A stretch of DNA of 64,000 nucleotides, taken from NCBI RefSeq assembly GCF_000314855.2, contig NZ_KB233222.1, positions 1 through 64,000 on the forward strand, read 5' to 3'. Both the position numbers and the translations under genes were made by a program. This stretch comes from Providencia burhodogranariea DSM 19968. GTDB lineage: Bacteria > Pseudomonadota > Gammaproteobacteria > Enterobacterales > Enterobacteriaceae. Positions 41,540 to 50,752 of this stretch are shown piece after piece. A model generated the notes under the pieces. That model made no database searches. It was not told the origin of the DNA and saw only the letters and a program-made list of their open reading frames with translations. Within the stretch, counting starts at the first letter, position 1; every line of letters starts with the position of its first letter.

Positions 41540-44107
41540 TTAGATACATTTAGCTGATATTTTGATCAAGCTTTCATTTATTGAATCAGAGTTAATGTGA
41601 TAATTTGCAACACATTGTTCGTCAGATTTATCACCCCAAGTAACAGTTATAACACCTTCATTATTATTTGACCGAAAATAAGCTTGATTATTTTGTCCGA
41701 CAAGGCCGATGTTTTTATCTTTATCATCACTAATGGTTGCCCCCATTGGAATAACAATATTATTTTTTACTATTAAGTTAATTAATAATGGATAGCCCTG
41801 ATTTGTATTAAATTTTATCTTAATAGCCGCTCCTGAATATGGGGCTATTTTTTGCTCTGAAGCCTCTATATCTACATTATTATTGAGTAGCCCATCAGAT
41901 GTTATTCCGACTGAATTATATCGATAAGGGGTTAATGAGGGGACTAATGCATAACCACTACTGTTAATACTTGCACCTTGGCCATTATAAATTTTTGCAC
42001 CACTGGCTCCTTCTGCTTCCACTATACCAAAAGTATTCCCTAAGTAAGGACCTAAAACAATGCCGCCTCCATGCAAAACTACAGCTCCCGTCATGCCCAT
42101 GCCAAGTTGAGTGTAATTAGTTCCTTTGGAACCATTGGCATTTATTGATGCGAGAGCATATTGTTTATTTAAATTTGCAGAATAAGCAGTTTGATGTCCT
42201 TGGTCATTATGATTTATGTTTAGAGTGTAACTATAAGGCTGCTCTTGTTCGCCTAAAGTACCACTTAATGACGTTTGATACTGATTTCCATTGTTTTTGT
42301 CAAAATATATTGAGCTCGATAATGAAGTACCTGAACGACCAAAAGGGATATCAAAAGATAGCATAGTGACCGTATCATAAGATGAAGGTATATTATCATT
42401 TCTATAATACGCACCTGTTTTTTGTCTGGAAACAGATAGACTCATATTAACCTTATCAAATAACATCTTATTATAGTTTACTTGGTAGTAGAGGTCCCTT
42501 GAGCGACCTCGATTATATTCTTGTGTAGAGGCAGAAAAACTAAGGCTACCAAATCTATCAAGGGGTTGATAAATAGAGGCCGTTAATCGATATTTTTGTA
42601 AGTAAGTATTTGAACCCCAATTAGTTACCTCACCACTTTTTAAATAATATTGTTCATAGATGAAATCACTAAATTCACGATATCCCTCGGTTGAATAACG
42701 ATATCCAGCCAAAGAAATATTTGTCTTGGTTGGCTGAAATGTTTTCGAATACGTAAGATTTGCCATTCCTCCCTGCTTTACACCGTACCCGCCCCCAAGA
42801 TGTGCATTCGAGTATGTTGCATTAATACCAAATGCACCGAATCTAGTTGCAAAAACGCTACTAACCATAGCTGATTTATAATCATTTGCTACTCTAAGCC
42901 CCCCACCAAGGGTAATAAAATTATTTAATCCATACTGTAAAGATGAATCGGCAAATACTTTATCTTTAATAAGATCTCGAGTTTTTCCCGAAGCTATAGA
43001 ATATTTGATTTTTCCGGGTCTTACGGAATCGGGCACTGCAGAAAAAGGAACGGTAAAACTATTTTTAGAACCATCTGATTCTATTACCGTAACCTCTAAA
43101 TCTCCATTATAACTTGTTGGATTAATGTTTCTAATATCAAATGTGCCGGGAGGAACGGTTGTTTGATAAATAATTGCATTATTTTGTCTAACCTCGATTA
43201 ATGCATTCGTTTTCGCTATCCCCGTTATTGTAGGTGCATATCCTTGCTCAGATACCGGATACATACTTTCATCTGATGATAGTTCAAAACCATTATAACT
43301 TAAGCCACCAAAAAATTGGCCTGTAGTATTCGTTTTACCCACTATCAAATTACTTTTAATTGAATAAATAGGTCGTTGTAAATAACTTGAAATATTATAC
43401 CAGTCTGATGATGTATTACTGCCACCTCTATAGTTATTTTTGCTATAGCTGTAACTAGACAATTGCCGAAATTGCCACAATCCTAAATTTAAACCAGAAT
43501 TTAAATTCAAATAGGCATAGTCACTATTACCAGAATGGTTTCCTGTATTTTTATTATGGAAATAATTAGCTGTATAGTTTGAGAAAATGACATTTTCACC
43601 ACGATTAAGAGATGATTCCTCTATAGATTGGTTGTCTCTATTTTTAAGTAGTGATTGAGGGACATTAAAATCAAGTAACAAGTCGGAATTTAATTTTACT
43701 GTAGATTCTAAACTGACATCTGATAGCAAAACACATGAATTTTCTTTTTCCAATTCAATGAATTTTTTAATAAATTCATTGATAAATCCGGCTTGCTCTA
43801 ACATTGATTTTGATAAGCAAATTACAGATTTTTTATTTACTTCAGAAACGGTTACATCATTTTCTCCAACCCGATAACCATTCATTATTATTGGTATATT
43901 GTCATAATTTCCAGGAATAACGGAATTATTGGTTGAAAGGTGTTCTAATATTCTAGAGCTTACATTACTACCCCTGAACATTTTTTCATCAAAAACTAAA
44001 TTATCATCTAATCCACTATTTTCCGTATTGGATTTCGTAGGAGTGCTCACTAATAAACATAAAAATAGGATATTTTTTCTTAGCGTTAATTTAGTTTGAT
44101 TTTTCAT
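41540..44107 (-). CDS. Outer-membrane fimbrial usher
   Basis: The 855-residue usher threads chaperone-bound subunits through the outer membrane. After the signal peptide it has the N-terminal periplasmic domain (NGYRVGENDVTVSEV), a 24-strand barrel region and the plug. The usher signature NALIEVRQNNAIIYQTTVPPG and a C-terminal domain with paired Cys (EQCVANYHI...SAKC) follow. It overlaps the chaperone gene by 4 bp (ATGA). Confidence 0.92.
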   Translation of the reverse strand: MKNQTKLTLRKNILFLCLLVSTPTKSNTENSGLDDNLVFDEKMFRGSNVSSRILEHLSTNNSVIPGNYDNIPIIMNGYRVGENDVTVSEVNKKSVICLSKSMLEQAGFINEFIKKFIELEKENSCVLLSDVSLESTVKLNSDLLLDFNVPQSLLKNRDNQSIEESSLNRGENVIFSNYTANYFHNKNTGNHSGNSDYAYLNLNSGLNLGLWQFRQLSSYSYSKNNYRGGSNTSSDWYNISSYLQRPIYSIKSNLIVGKTNTTGQFFGGLSYNGFELSSDESMYPVSEQGYAPTITGIAKTNALIEVRQNNAIIYQTTVPPGTFDIRNINPTSYNGDLEVTVIESDGSKNSFTVPFSAVPDSVRPGKIKYSIASGKTRDLIKDKVFADSSLQYGLNNFITLGGGLRVANDYKSAMVSSVFATRFGAFGINATYSNAHLGGGYGVKQGGMANLTYSKTFQPTKTNISLAGYRYSTEGYREFSDFIYEQYYLKSGEVTNWGSNTYLQKYRLTASIYQPLDRFGSLSFSASTQEYNRGRSRDLYYQVNYNKMLFDKVNMSLSVSRQKTGAYYRNDNIPSSYDTVTMLSFDIPFGRSGTSLSSSIYFDKNNGNQYQTSLSGTLGEQEQPYSYTLNINHNDQGHQTAYSANLNKQYALASINANGSKGTNYTQLGMGMTGAVVLHGGGIVLGPYLGNTFGIVEAEGASGAKIYNGQGASINSSGYALVPSLTPYRYNSVGITSDGLLNNNVDIEASEQKIAPYSGAAIKIKFNTNQGYPLLINLIVKNNIVIPMGATISDDKDKNIGLVGQNNQAYFRSNNNEGVITVTWGDKSDEQCVANYHINSDSINESLIKISAKCI

Positions 44108-44835
44108 ATGCTTGTTATTCTATAAGTTGATATTCCGCCTAAGTCATTGATTAAACTAATATATGATGAAATCCCACTCATGTTATTTACAGCGGGCACT
44201 TTTATATCCTCATGACTGAATGGCGGTATCATGTTTAAATTTTCGTCGGACACAGATATAATTTTATTATTATTTTTCTCAAGGCTAATATTAGTTGGTG
44301 TAATATGATACTCAGAATTATTTAGAATAGTGACTATCCCAGAGTTTAATTTACTGAGGTCTAATTCTAAAAAAGAAGAAATATTGTCAATATTTTGCTT
44401 TAGGCTATTAGGTCTATAGAATATTTTCACAGTGCTTTTATAGGTTATTAATAACTTATTAACATTCTTTTCTGTTGCTGGCAATTGAACAAAATTCAAA
44501 TAAAATACTGATTCGCGATCCCTAATCAGCCTATCTCCGGTGTAAATCAGTTTTACTGATTGTCCTTGACTTGGATCGATTCTAAAAATTGAAGGCGTAA
44601 TAATGAAAGGTGCATCATTGTTACTCGAAGCTGAAATAGGTGTGTTGCTGACCCACGCATCAATCACACTGGGAACACGATCAGATGAGCGGAAATTTAA
44701 ATTAACAAATTTTTTATCTTCGGGATAAATAACTCTGGTGCCAATTAGTATCACTGATGCATGGGATAGCTGAGTTAGTATCACTAAAAAAAAACAGGAG
44801 AATAAAAGTTGTTTTACTGAGTAATAAATGTTCAA
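44104..44835 (-). CDS. Periplasmic fimbrial chaperone (PapD-type)
   Basis: The 243-residue protein has a signal peptide cleaved near SHASVILI and two Ig-like domains. Hallmarks are GTRVIYPEDKK (the pocket Arg), the alternating hydrophobic strand, DRESVFYLNFVQLP and the C-terminal pocket region. It caps the pilin subunits and delivers them to the usher. It is intact, unlike the second chaperone in the same operon, so pilus assembly could still work. Confidence 0.92.
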   Translation of the reverse strand: MNIYYSVKQLLFSCFFLVILTQLSHASVILIGTRVIYPEDKKFVNLNFRSSDRVPSVIDAWVSNTPISASSNNDAPFIITPSIFRIDPSQGQSVKLIYTGDRLIRDRESVFYLNFVQLPATEKNVNKLLITYKSTVKIFYRPNSLKQNIDNISSFLELDLSKLNSGIVTILNNSEYHITPTNISLEKNNNKIISVSDENLNMIPPFSHEDIKVPAVNNMSGISSYISLINDLGGISTYRITSI

Positions 44836-44894
44836 TTAAATATCCCTTTTTAGTAAAGAGAGTAATGAATAAAATCCACTACCCTCTTCCCATA

Positions 44895-45416
44895 TTATTT
44901 ATAAGTTAATGCATACTGCAATTGTGACTCGACTTTACCAATAGTCGCTTTACCATCTGAATGGTATTGAGCTGTAAATGGAAATTCAACATTTCCTGTA
45001 GTCGGTTTAGCTATTAGATCCGTACTGTATTCGCCTAATGTAAAATCAATAGGATCAGTTTTATTATCGTCTAAGATCTGAATAGAAACATCTGTAGCTG
45101 GAGTACCCGTTGCAATATTAACCAAGTTCCCAGTGTTAGTTGTTGATGTTGAAACTAATCTCATTCCTACAGTTGCCTGAGCCCCAGCACTACAACCGCT
45201 GACTGTAAATTTAAAAGGTGTAGCTCCAGTGACGTCACCTGATTCCTCCAAAGTGGAAGCCAAGACCGTTGGGAGCTGTACAGAAACATCACCTTTAGAA
45301 CCATTGATTGTAATATCGCAAGTGGTATCAGATACCTCGCCTAAAAATGTAACAGTATTAGATGCAATCGCGGTAAATGGTAACAATAATGCAATACTTA
45401 ATAGTTTGTATTTCAT
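44895..45416 (-). CDS. Major fimbrial subunit (type-1-like pilin)
   Basis: The 173-residue pilin has a signal peptide ending PFTAIASN and the conserved Cys pair (DTTCDIT and SGCSAG). The N-terminal donor strand is VTFLGEV, and it ends SQLQYALTYK with the penultimate Tyr motif used in chaperone binding. GAGG lies 7 bases before the ATG at 45416. It is the first gene of the operon, and a long inverted repeat stands 41 bp upstream. Confidence 0.9.
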   Translation of the reverse strand: MKYKLLSIALLLPFTAIASNTVTFLGEVSDTTCDITINGSKGDVSVQLPTVLASTLEESGDVTGATPFKFTVSGCSAGAQATVGMRLVSTSTTNTGNLVNIATGTPATDVSIQILDDNKTDPIDFTLGEYSTDLIAKPTTGNVEFPFTAQYHSDGKATIGKVESQLQYALTYK

Positions 45417-45457
45417 ATAATAGCCTCATAATTAATTAGCAATAAAACTTTTCTTAC

Positions 45458-45507
45458 CGTTTAAAAGAGTAGTGCAGAAATTTTTTTTTGCACTACTCTT
45501 TTAAACG
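45458..45507. repeat. Perfect 19-bp inverted repeat before the pilin gene
   Basis: CGTTTAAAAGAGTAGTGCA (45458-45476) is repeated exactly in inverted form at 45489-45507 with a 12-nt spacer (GAAA plus eight T). It lies 41 bp upstream of the pilin start codon. As RNA it would be a very stable hairpin in the operon leader; as DNA it could be a binding or recombination site. No 200-300 bp invertible segment is visible. Confidence 0.85.
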
Positions 45508-46027
45508 ATATTTATAATTATTATTCAATAATGCGATTATGCTTATAAATTAGCGAATGCTTCAATGTAATCCCCAATTGATAGAATGAGTTACAAATAG
45601 ATAAATTAAGTATTAATGCTTAATTGTATTCTATAGGAGTTGTATTATAAAAAAATGTGCATACTGATTTCTTGAATATTTTTGTCCTAAGGTACATCGA
45701 TATCTAATATCTATATTCTTTATCATGACTTATGCCATTATTCTGTTTCATATATCTTAGGTATATTTACATATGGCAATAGGTGAATTTTCATTGTTAA
45801 TGTTTATAACAAAACTTAAACATTGCCTACCATGATTTACTTGGAAAAAGTTGTATTAATCGATAAAGTCACAGTGAATGTCATTAAAAAAATCAATCTG
45901 AATAATTTAAGGTGAAAACTATATTGCCGAGAAATTAGATTTCTAATCATATTTTTATACATATTCCCAATATTGCTTTGAACTATTAGATCTTCCTTTC
46001 TATTTCCATAGAAGTCACTTGCTTTAA
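45508..46027. other. AT-rich upstream region of the fimbrial operon
   Basis: About 520 bp without a credible gene; it should hold the fimbrial promoter and any phase or regulator sites. A 64-codon reverse-strand frame (45837-46031) runs into the IS3 relic and shows no family features. Confidence 0.5.
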
Positions 46028-46328
46028 TCAAATAGGATACTTTAATAATAAATATAATTTAATTACTTAGGTGTTAAATGAAAAAGTAAACACAAGAATA
46101 TTCCTCAGAGTTTAAGCCAGAAGTTGTGGCATAGGTAATCACAGTAGGCTATTTTGTACCAAAAGCTAATGGCTCAGTTTAATCATGTCATCACTCAAGG
46201 TATTACCTATAAAGTCAGAGCAAAATGCAAACACAATAAAGTTGTGGCGGACAGCTTCTGAAACTAAATTTTAATCTTAATCTTCTAACCTTTAACGAAG
46301 CTTGGCCAGGCGATGTGACGTATTTAAA
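46028..46328 (+). pseudogene. Decayed, deleted copy of the IS3-family element
   Basis: It aligns with the IS3 element at 37324: end TCAAATAGGATACTTT versus TAAAACAGGACACTTT, then AGGTGTTAAATGAAAAA and the orfA start, with TAA replacing codon 3. After about 120 bp it jumps to the orfB region (AATGGCTCAG, GCAAACACAATAAAGTTGTG, GGCGATGTGACGTATTTAAA). It is cut at 46328 by the IS6 element. Many substitutions show this is much older than the copy at 37324; it has the same orientation. Confidence 0.8.
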
Positions 46329-47135
46329 GGTTCTGTCGCATTAAGGATGAAAGTTTGAAGGAAAGTGCGGGGGCTAATTTTTAAGCAACTAAATAATAAA
46401 ACATGGCAGCAGGGGATAATGCCTTCTCTTTTGGTTGACTGTATTGCCCTTTGCGTAACATCGATAAGATTTCAATGCCTGCCAATAGCGCTTGTGCTCG
46501 ACGAAAGGATTTAAAACCCAACATCGGGCGTATACGTTGTTTGATATTCCTATGGTTTTGCTCAATCCGGTTATTGAGGTATTTATTCTGTCTTAATTTG
46601 ATGGCACCTGCCGGTGATTTACCGATGTTGAGTGTGCCGACTGCTGCCTTATTCGCGCTGCTTTTATCAATAGTTATCACCTCCGGTTCCCCCTGATGCC
46701 GTATTGCTTTACGGAAGAAACGGAGAGCGGCGGCGGCATCGCGTTTAGCGGTCAGTAAGAAATCAATCGTTTGCCCTGCGGTATCAACTGCACGATATAA
46801 ATATTTCCATTGCCCGGTGATTTTGATGTACGTTTCATCCATGCGCCAGCGCCGACCCACTGGACGTTTGTACCGACGAAAGGCTTTGTCTAATAACGGG
46901 ACTAATCGGAGTACCCAGCGATGCAAGGTGGAATGGTCAACGTCAATCCCGCGTTCCCTCATTATTTCTTCGAGATTGCGTAAACTTAAGGCATAGGCTA
47001 AATACCAACGAACACATTGTGCGATGATATCGGCAGGGTAATGGAGTCGTTTGAAGGCTTTTCGAATTAAAGACATTGTAATTCACTCTGCAAAAACACA
47101 AATGTTACTCGAATAATCCTTAATGCGATAGAACC
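46329..47135 (-). mobile_element. IS6-family insertion sequence
   Basis: The 807-bp element has inverted ends GGTTCTGTCGCATTAAGGAT (46329-46348) and ATCCTTAATGCGATAGAACC (47116-47135), with one mismatch. Size and the single transposase gene fit IS6 (IS26-like). The 8 bp on either side (TATTTAAA and CTATGCAT) do not match, so the usual target duplication is absent. Confidence 0.9.
46381..47076 (-). CDS. IS6-family transposase
   Basis: The intact 231-residue DDE transposase has an N-terminal helix-turn-helix (VRWYLAYALSLRNLEEIM). Catalytic residues are in WRMDETYIKITG (Asp), EVITIDKSSAN (Asp) and NRIEQNHRNIKQR (Glu). It resembles the IS26/IS1006 class in length and order of motifs. As an apparently complete element it could drive replicative fusion or deletion of adjacent DNA. 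Confidence 0.93.
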   Translation of the reverse strand: MSLIRKAFKRLHYPADIIAQCVRWYLAYALSLRNLEEIMRERGIDVDHSTLHRWVLRLVPLLDKAFRRYKRPVGRRWRMDETYIKITGQWKYLYRAVDTAGQTIDFLLTAKRDAAAALRFFRKAIRHQGEPEVITIDKSSANKAAVGTLNIGKSPAGAIKLRQNKYLNNRIEQNHRNIKQRIRPMLGFKSFRRAQALLAGIEILSMLRKGQYSQPKEKALSPAAMFYYLVA

Positions 47136-47777
47136 CTATGCATTGCCTTGATTAATAGGACGATATGCCGAAGTTGAGCTATCAAAAAATAGGTCTATAG
47201 AATATAGTTTGTATTTAGCGTTTTAGGTATCTTATTAATCGATAATGAATCTACCCATATAACTGAAACATCTAGTTATTAAACTAATTTTCTCAATGGT
47301 CAGCTACTTAATTTATTCATTTGGCTGTACGATTTTTACACGCAGAATCTAATTTCAAGCTCACATTTCTTGATGAGGTAAACACGAGCTGGTTATCAAC
47401 AGTAACATGATTAATAAGTTCTTTATTTAATGACAATGACAAAAATGAATACGTCGGCAAATTAAAGATTGCGATTGAGCTGCAATTATCAGTTTTAGTT
47501 AGTTTATGAGTAAACAGCTTCAAAATATAGTTAATCGTATTCTCAGAGTTATTAATTCCTCATTTATTGATAGAAAATTGTGATCATGACGAGAAATTTA
47601 AATAATCAACTTTCTTAAGTTTATGTATTAATAGTTCTAATGAGTTCAGTATTTAAACTTACGTATAAATATTTTTTATTTGATGAGTAAACTGTACAAC
47701 CAACAATAAAACTTGTTTTAATTTTTAGAGTTAATATTATTAACCTAAATATCAAACTGATTAATTGATAAAAAATT
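47136..47777. other. Island edge, no gene recognised
   Basis: About 640 bp of AT-rich DNA between the IS6 element and the MocA-like gene. A reverse-strand frame of 68 codons (47317-47523) has no start signal or family match I recognise; it may be a fragment of a lost gene. Confidence 0.5.
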
Positions 47778-48335
47778 ATGGTTATTGGAATACTAATTAC
47801 AGCTGCTGGCAAAAGTACTCGTTTTCAAAATGCGGGTGGTCATGGCAATAAGCTGAATAGCAGCTTGGGAACAGAAACGGTATTTAAAAAAACGCTCTTA
47901 AACTCAATAAAGACAGGCCTTCCTGTTCATGTTGTTACTCGTCCTGATAACCAAGGAGTGATAACCCATTGTCTACAGTTGAATGTTCCTTTTTCATTAT
48001 TAGACAGTGACGGCTTAGGGGAAACTATTGCATTAGGCGTAAAAGATACTGCTCATTGGGCTGGTTGGTTGATTCATTTAGCCGATATGCCTTATGTTCA
48101 AAGCCATGTGTTTATTCAAGTCGCCGAAAAATTAAAAGACTACCCTTTAGTTCGCCCTGTTCATCATGAAAAGCCTGGGCATCCTGTCGGTATATCTGCC
48201 AAATATTTCCAGCAATTAATTAATTTAACGGGTGATGATGGTGCAAAATCAATATTGAGTAGTGGTATCATTTATAGAATAAAAATAAATGATCAAAGTG
48301 TTGTTGATGATATTGATTATCCTAGAGACTGTTGA
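47778..48335 (+). CDS. MocA-like molybdenum cofactor cytidylyltransferase
   Basis: The 185-residue nucleotidyltransferase has the N-terminal NTP-binding ILITAAGKSTRFQNAGG with Lys in GNKL, and the metal-binding HLADMPYVQ (about residue 95). HEKPGHPVGISAKYF and GDDGAKSIL also match MocA/NTP-transferase proteins. MocA makes the cytosine-dinucleotide form of molybdopterin used by xanthine-oxidase-family enzymes, such as the large subunit at 51316. Its neighbour xdhC follows after 46 bp. The exact nucleotide specificity is inferred. Confidence 0.8.
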   Translation: MVIGILITAAGKSTRFQNAGGHGNKLNSSLGTETVFKKTLLNSIKTGLPVHVVTRPDNQGVITHCLQLNVPFSLLDSDGLGETIALGVKDTAHWAGWLIHLADMPYVQSHVFIQVAEKLKDYPLVRPVHHEKPGHPVGISAKYFQQLINLTGDDGAKSILSSGIIYRIKINDQSVVDDIDYPRDC

Positions 48336-48381
48336 GCTTCAAAGTTCAATAGTCTCTAACACGAGTGAATAGGAAGTTAGT

Positions 48382-49353
48382 ATGTTACGTGAAGATTTAA
48401 TCGTTATCACCCAAGCCATAAATTGGCTAAAAGTAGAATCTGTTTGGCTATGTACCGTGTTAAATACCTATGGCTCTTCACCTAGAAGCCCTGGTTCGCT
48501 TTTAGTTGCAAAAGGTGATGGACAATTTTTAGGTTCCCTATCTGGGGGCTGTATTGAAGAAGACTTCCTGCAAAGAATACAAAATGGTGAATATCTTGAA
48601 GCTAGTCATGTTGTTCGCTACGGGCAAGATGGATTAGCAACACACGTCAATTTGCCTTGTGGGGGAAGTTTAGATGTTTTGATCGAATATTTGCCTAATA
48701 ATGAAATATCACTGAATTATCTTCTTGAAATGCAAAGTGCGCTTCAAGGATACTCTTCCATCCTCAAAGAATTGGTCTTGCCACAACATGCAAAGGTAAG
48801 CCGAGTAGCTCAGTCTCAATATATGACTCAGGTGGAGCGCCACGATAATTTGATTCGGTTATTAATTGCTTCACCGCCTAAATTGGTCATTGCGGGGTTA
48901 TCTAACGTTGGGATGTATTGTGCGAACTTTGCGTTAACATTAGGTTTTGAAGTGACTATTTGTGAGCATCGCGAAGATGAATTAGTTCGTTTCGCCGATC
49001 AAATTGACCCTCAGTATGAAATTATTCCATTATTTCCTGCTCGCTATTTAGAGGAAAATAGCTGCTCTGCAAATACCGCTATTGTTTCTTTAACGCACGA
49101 TCCTCGTATCGATGACTTAACACTGATGGAAGCGGTTAATACTCCTGCATTCTATATTGGTGCCATGGGGTCTCAACGTACGAGTGATAAACGACGAGAA
49201 CGTCTTATTAATACTGCTGAAATGTCGACGGATGAATTAAATCGTATTCATGCTCCTATAGGTATTCCAATTGGCAGCAAAACACCACCTGAAATAGCTT
49301 TAGCGATCATGGCCGATATTGTGGCGAATAAAAATGGTAAAAGTACAAAATAA
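48382..49353 (+). CDS. XdhC/CoxI-family molybdoenzyme maturation factor
   Basis: The 323-residue protein has the XdhC N-terminal domain (VLNTYGSSPRSPGSLLVAK, SLSGGCIEEDFL) and a C-terminal Rossmann domain (LVIAGLSNVGMYCANFAL). VSLTHDPRIDD, FYIGAMGSQRTSDKRRERL and IGIPIGSKTPPEIALAIMAD also appear. XdhC proteins bind sulfurated molybdenum cofactor and insert it into xanthine-oxidase-family enzymes. It pairs with the MocA-like gene and converges on the target enzyme operon. Confidence 0.9.
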   Translation: MLREDLIVITQAINWLKVESVWLCTVLNTYGSSPRSPGSLLVAKGDGQFLGSLSGGCIEEDFLQRIQNGEYLEASHVVRYGQDGLATHVNLPCGGSLDVLIEYLPNNEISLNYLLEMQSALQGYSSILKELVLPQHAKVSRVAQSQYMTQVERHDNLIRLLIASPPKLVIAGLSNVGMYCANFALTLGFEVTICEHREDELVRFADQIDPQYEIIPLFPARYLEENSCSANTAIVSLTHDPRIDDLTLMEAVNTPAFYIGAMGSQRTSDKRRERLINTAEMSTDELNRIHAPIGIPIGSKTPPEIALAIMADIVANKNGKSTK

Positions 49354-49387
49354 ATAACCTCACCAGATTTGAAATATGACAGGCTAG

Positions 49388-49421
49388 TTCCCCAACAAAA
49401 TCACGATGGATTGTTGGGGAA
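49388..49421. terminator. Bidirectional terminator between xdhC-type gene and cytochrome gene
   Basis: The 10-bp stem TTCCCCAACA / TGTTGGGGAA with a 14-nt loop lies between the two converging operons and is followed by TATTATTTT on the plus strand. Confidence 0.75.
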
Positions 49422-49437
49422 TATTATTTTACTTAGC

Positions 49438-50739
49438 TTATTTTTTCAGTTTTTCAACTTGCTCTTCAGTTACTGGAACGGATTGACCACCCCAGTTAGC
49501 TCGAGCCCATGTAATCAGATCTGCAATTTCTTGTGCATCAAGGTCATCTGCAAAACTTGGCATAGCATACATGCGTTGGCCATTTGGGAATGTGGTTGTC
49601 GGTATGCCCTGTAAAACTACATTGATGAAAGTTTGCGGGTTATCCATCGCCAAGATAGCATTGCCTTTTAGGGCTGGTATGCCATTTGGCACACCTAAAC
49701 CTTCAACACCATGACAACCAGCACAAGTTGACATATAAGCCAAACGACCTTTTTCCATAATACTATTTGCTTGGGTATTATCAGCTTCAGGTAGTGGCTG
49801 TGGAGAAGCTTGGGCTTCTAACAATTGGCCATGTTGATCGGTTAAAAGATATGTGGCGACATCTTTAACCATTTCTGGACTCATTTGGTTTGTCGAAAAG
49901 TGGGTAACTGTATTCATATCCCCAAATGAAGAGCCTTGTGGCGAAATACCCGTTTGTAAAAATTGACTGAGAGAAGTCATATCATAACCATGCTTTGAAA
50001 GTGCTTCAGCGGTGATATCGGGTATGGCTAAATCATCATATTCCCCACCTTGTAGGGAACGAGAAAACTCAACACCCATCATAATGTTTCGGGGAGAGTG
50101 ACATGCGCCACAATGCGCTAACCCTTCAATGATGTAAGCTCCTCGATTCCATTCAGGGGAACGATGAGGGTTATTTGGTGGGTTTCGCTGCGGGAAATTG
50201 AGCAATGTCCAAAAATTCATAAATGGTCGAACGGGTAAAACAAACACCCCAGTATTTTCTTTATTGGCAACCGGCATTGCCGGTATGGTCATGATATAAG
50301 CATACAGAGCATCTAAGTCATCTGATGTTGTCATGTGTGTGAAAACAAAAGGCATTGCAGGATAGAGGTTACCTCGCTCTTTACCAATTCCATCTTTGAG
50401 CGCACGATGAAAATCGGCTCGAGAGTAATTACCAATCCCAAACTGTTTATCAGGCGTAATATTAGTTGAATAAACGATACCGAATGGAGTACCAACGCCA
50501 AGGCCCCCTGCACCTAAAGGACCTTCAGGTAATGAATGGCATCCAAAACAGTCGCCAGCAATGGCTAATTCACGCCCTCGAGGAATAAGTCTTTCCACCT
50601 CGTCGGAGGTGAGTGGTTTATCTAAATTTGGACCGATGCTTGATGTGCGAAATAAACCAAACAGAATTGCCAGCATGAATAACACACCTAACACAATGAC
50701 TGTATAGATTATTTTTCGCTTTAAAGGTTTTTTTACCAT
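49438..50739 (-). CDS. Membrane-anchored triheme cytochrome c subunit
   Basis: The 433-residue protein has an N-terminal transmembrane anchor (about residues 8-28, IIYTVIVLGVLFMLAILFGLF region) and three CXXCH heme sites: GDCFGCHSLP (about 61), AHCGACHSPR (about 211) and STCAGCHGVEG (about 342). Probable Met ligands occur in MPSFADDL and similar motifs. It should pass electrons from the periplasmic molybdenum hydroxylase to the quinol/cytochrome pool. It is the last gene of the three-subunit operon. Confidence 0.88.
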   Translation of the reverse strand: MVKKPLKRKIIYTVIVLGVLFMLAILFGLFRTSSIGPNLDKPLTSDEVERLIPRGRELAIAGDCFGCHSLPEGPLGAGGLGVGTPFGIVYSTNITPDKQFGIGNYSRADFHRALKDGIGKERGNLYPAMPFVFTHMTTSDDLDALYAYIMTIPAMPVANKENTGVFVLPVRPFMNFWTLLNFPQRNPPNNPHRSPEWNRGAYIIEGLAHCGACHSPRNIMMGVEFSRSLQGGEYDDLAIPDITAEALSKHGYDMTSLSQFLQTGISPQGSSFGDMNTVTHFSTNQMSPEMVKDVATYLLTDQHGQLLEAQASPQPLPEADNTQANSIMEKGRLAYMSTCAGCHGVEGLGVPNGIPALKGNAILAMDNPQTFINVVLQGIPTTTFPNGQRMYAMPSFADDLDAQEIADLITWARANWGGQSVPVTEEQVEKLKK

Positions 50740-50752
50740 TTTTTCACTTTCC

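Noticed and set aside
45837-46031. Reverse-strand 64-codon frame upstream of the fimbrial operon
   Set aside because: It runs into the decayed IS3 end and has no family features.
47317-47523. Reverse-strand 68-codon frame at the island edge
   Set aside because: No recognised family and no start signal; kept only as part of the intergenic description.
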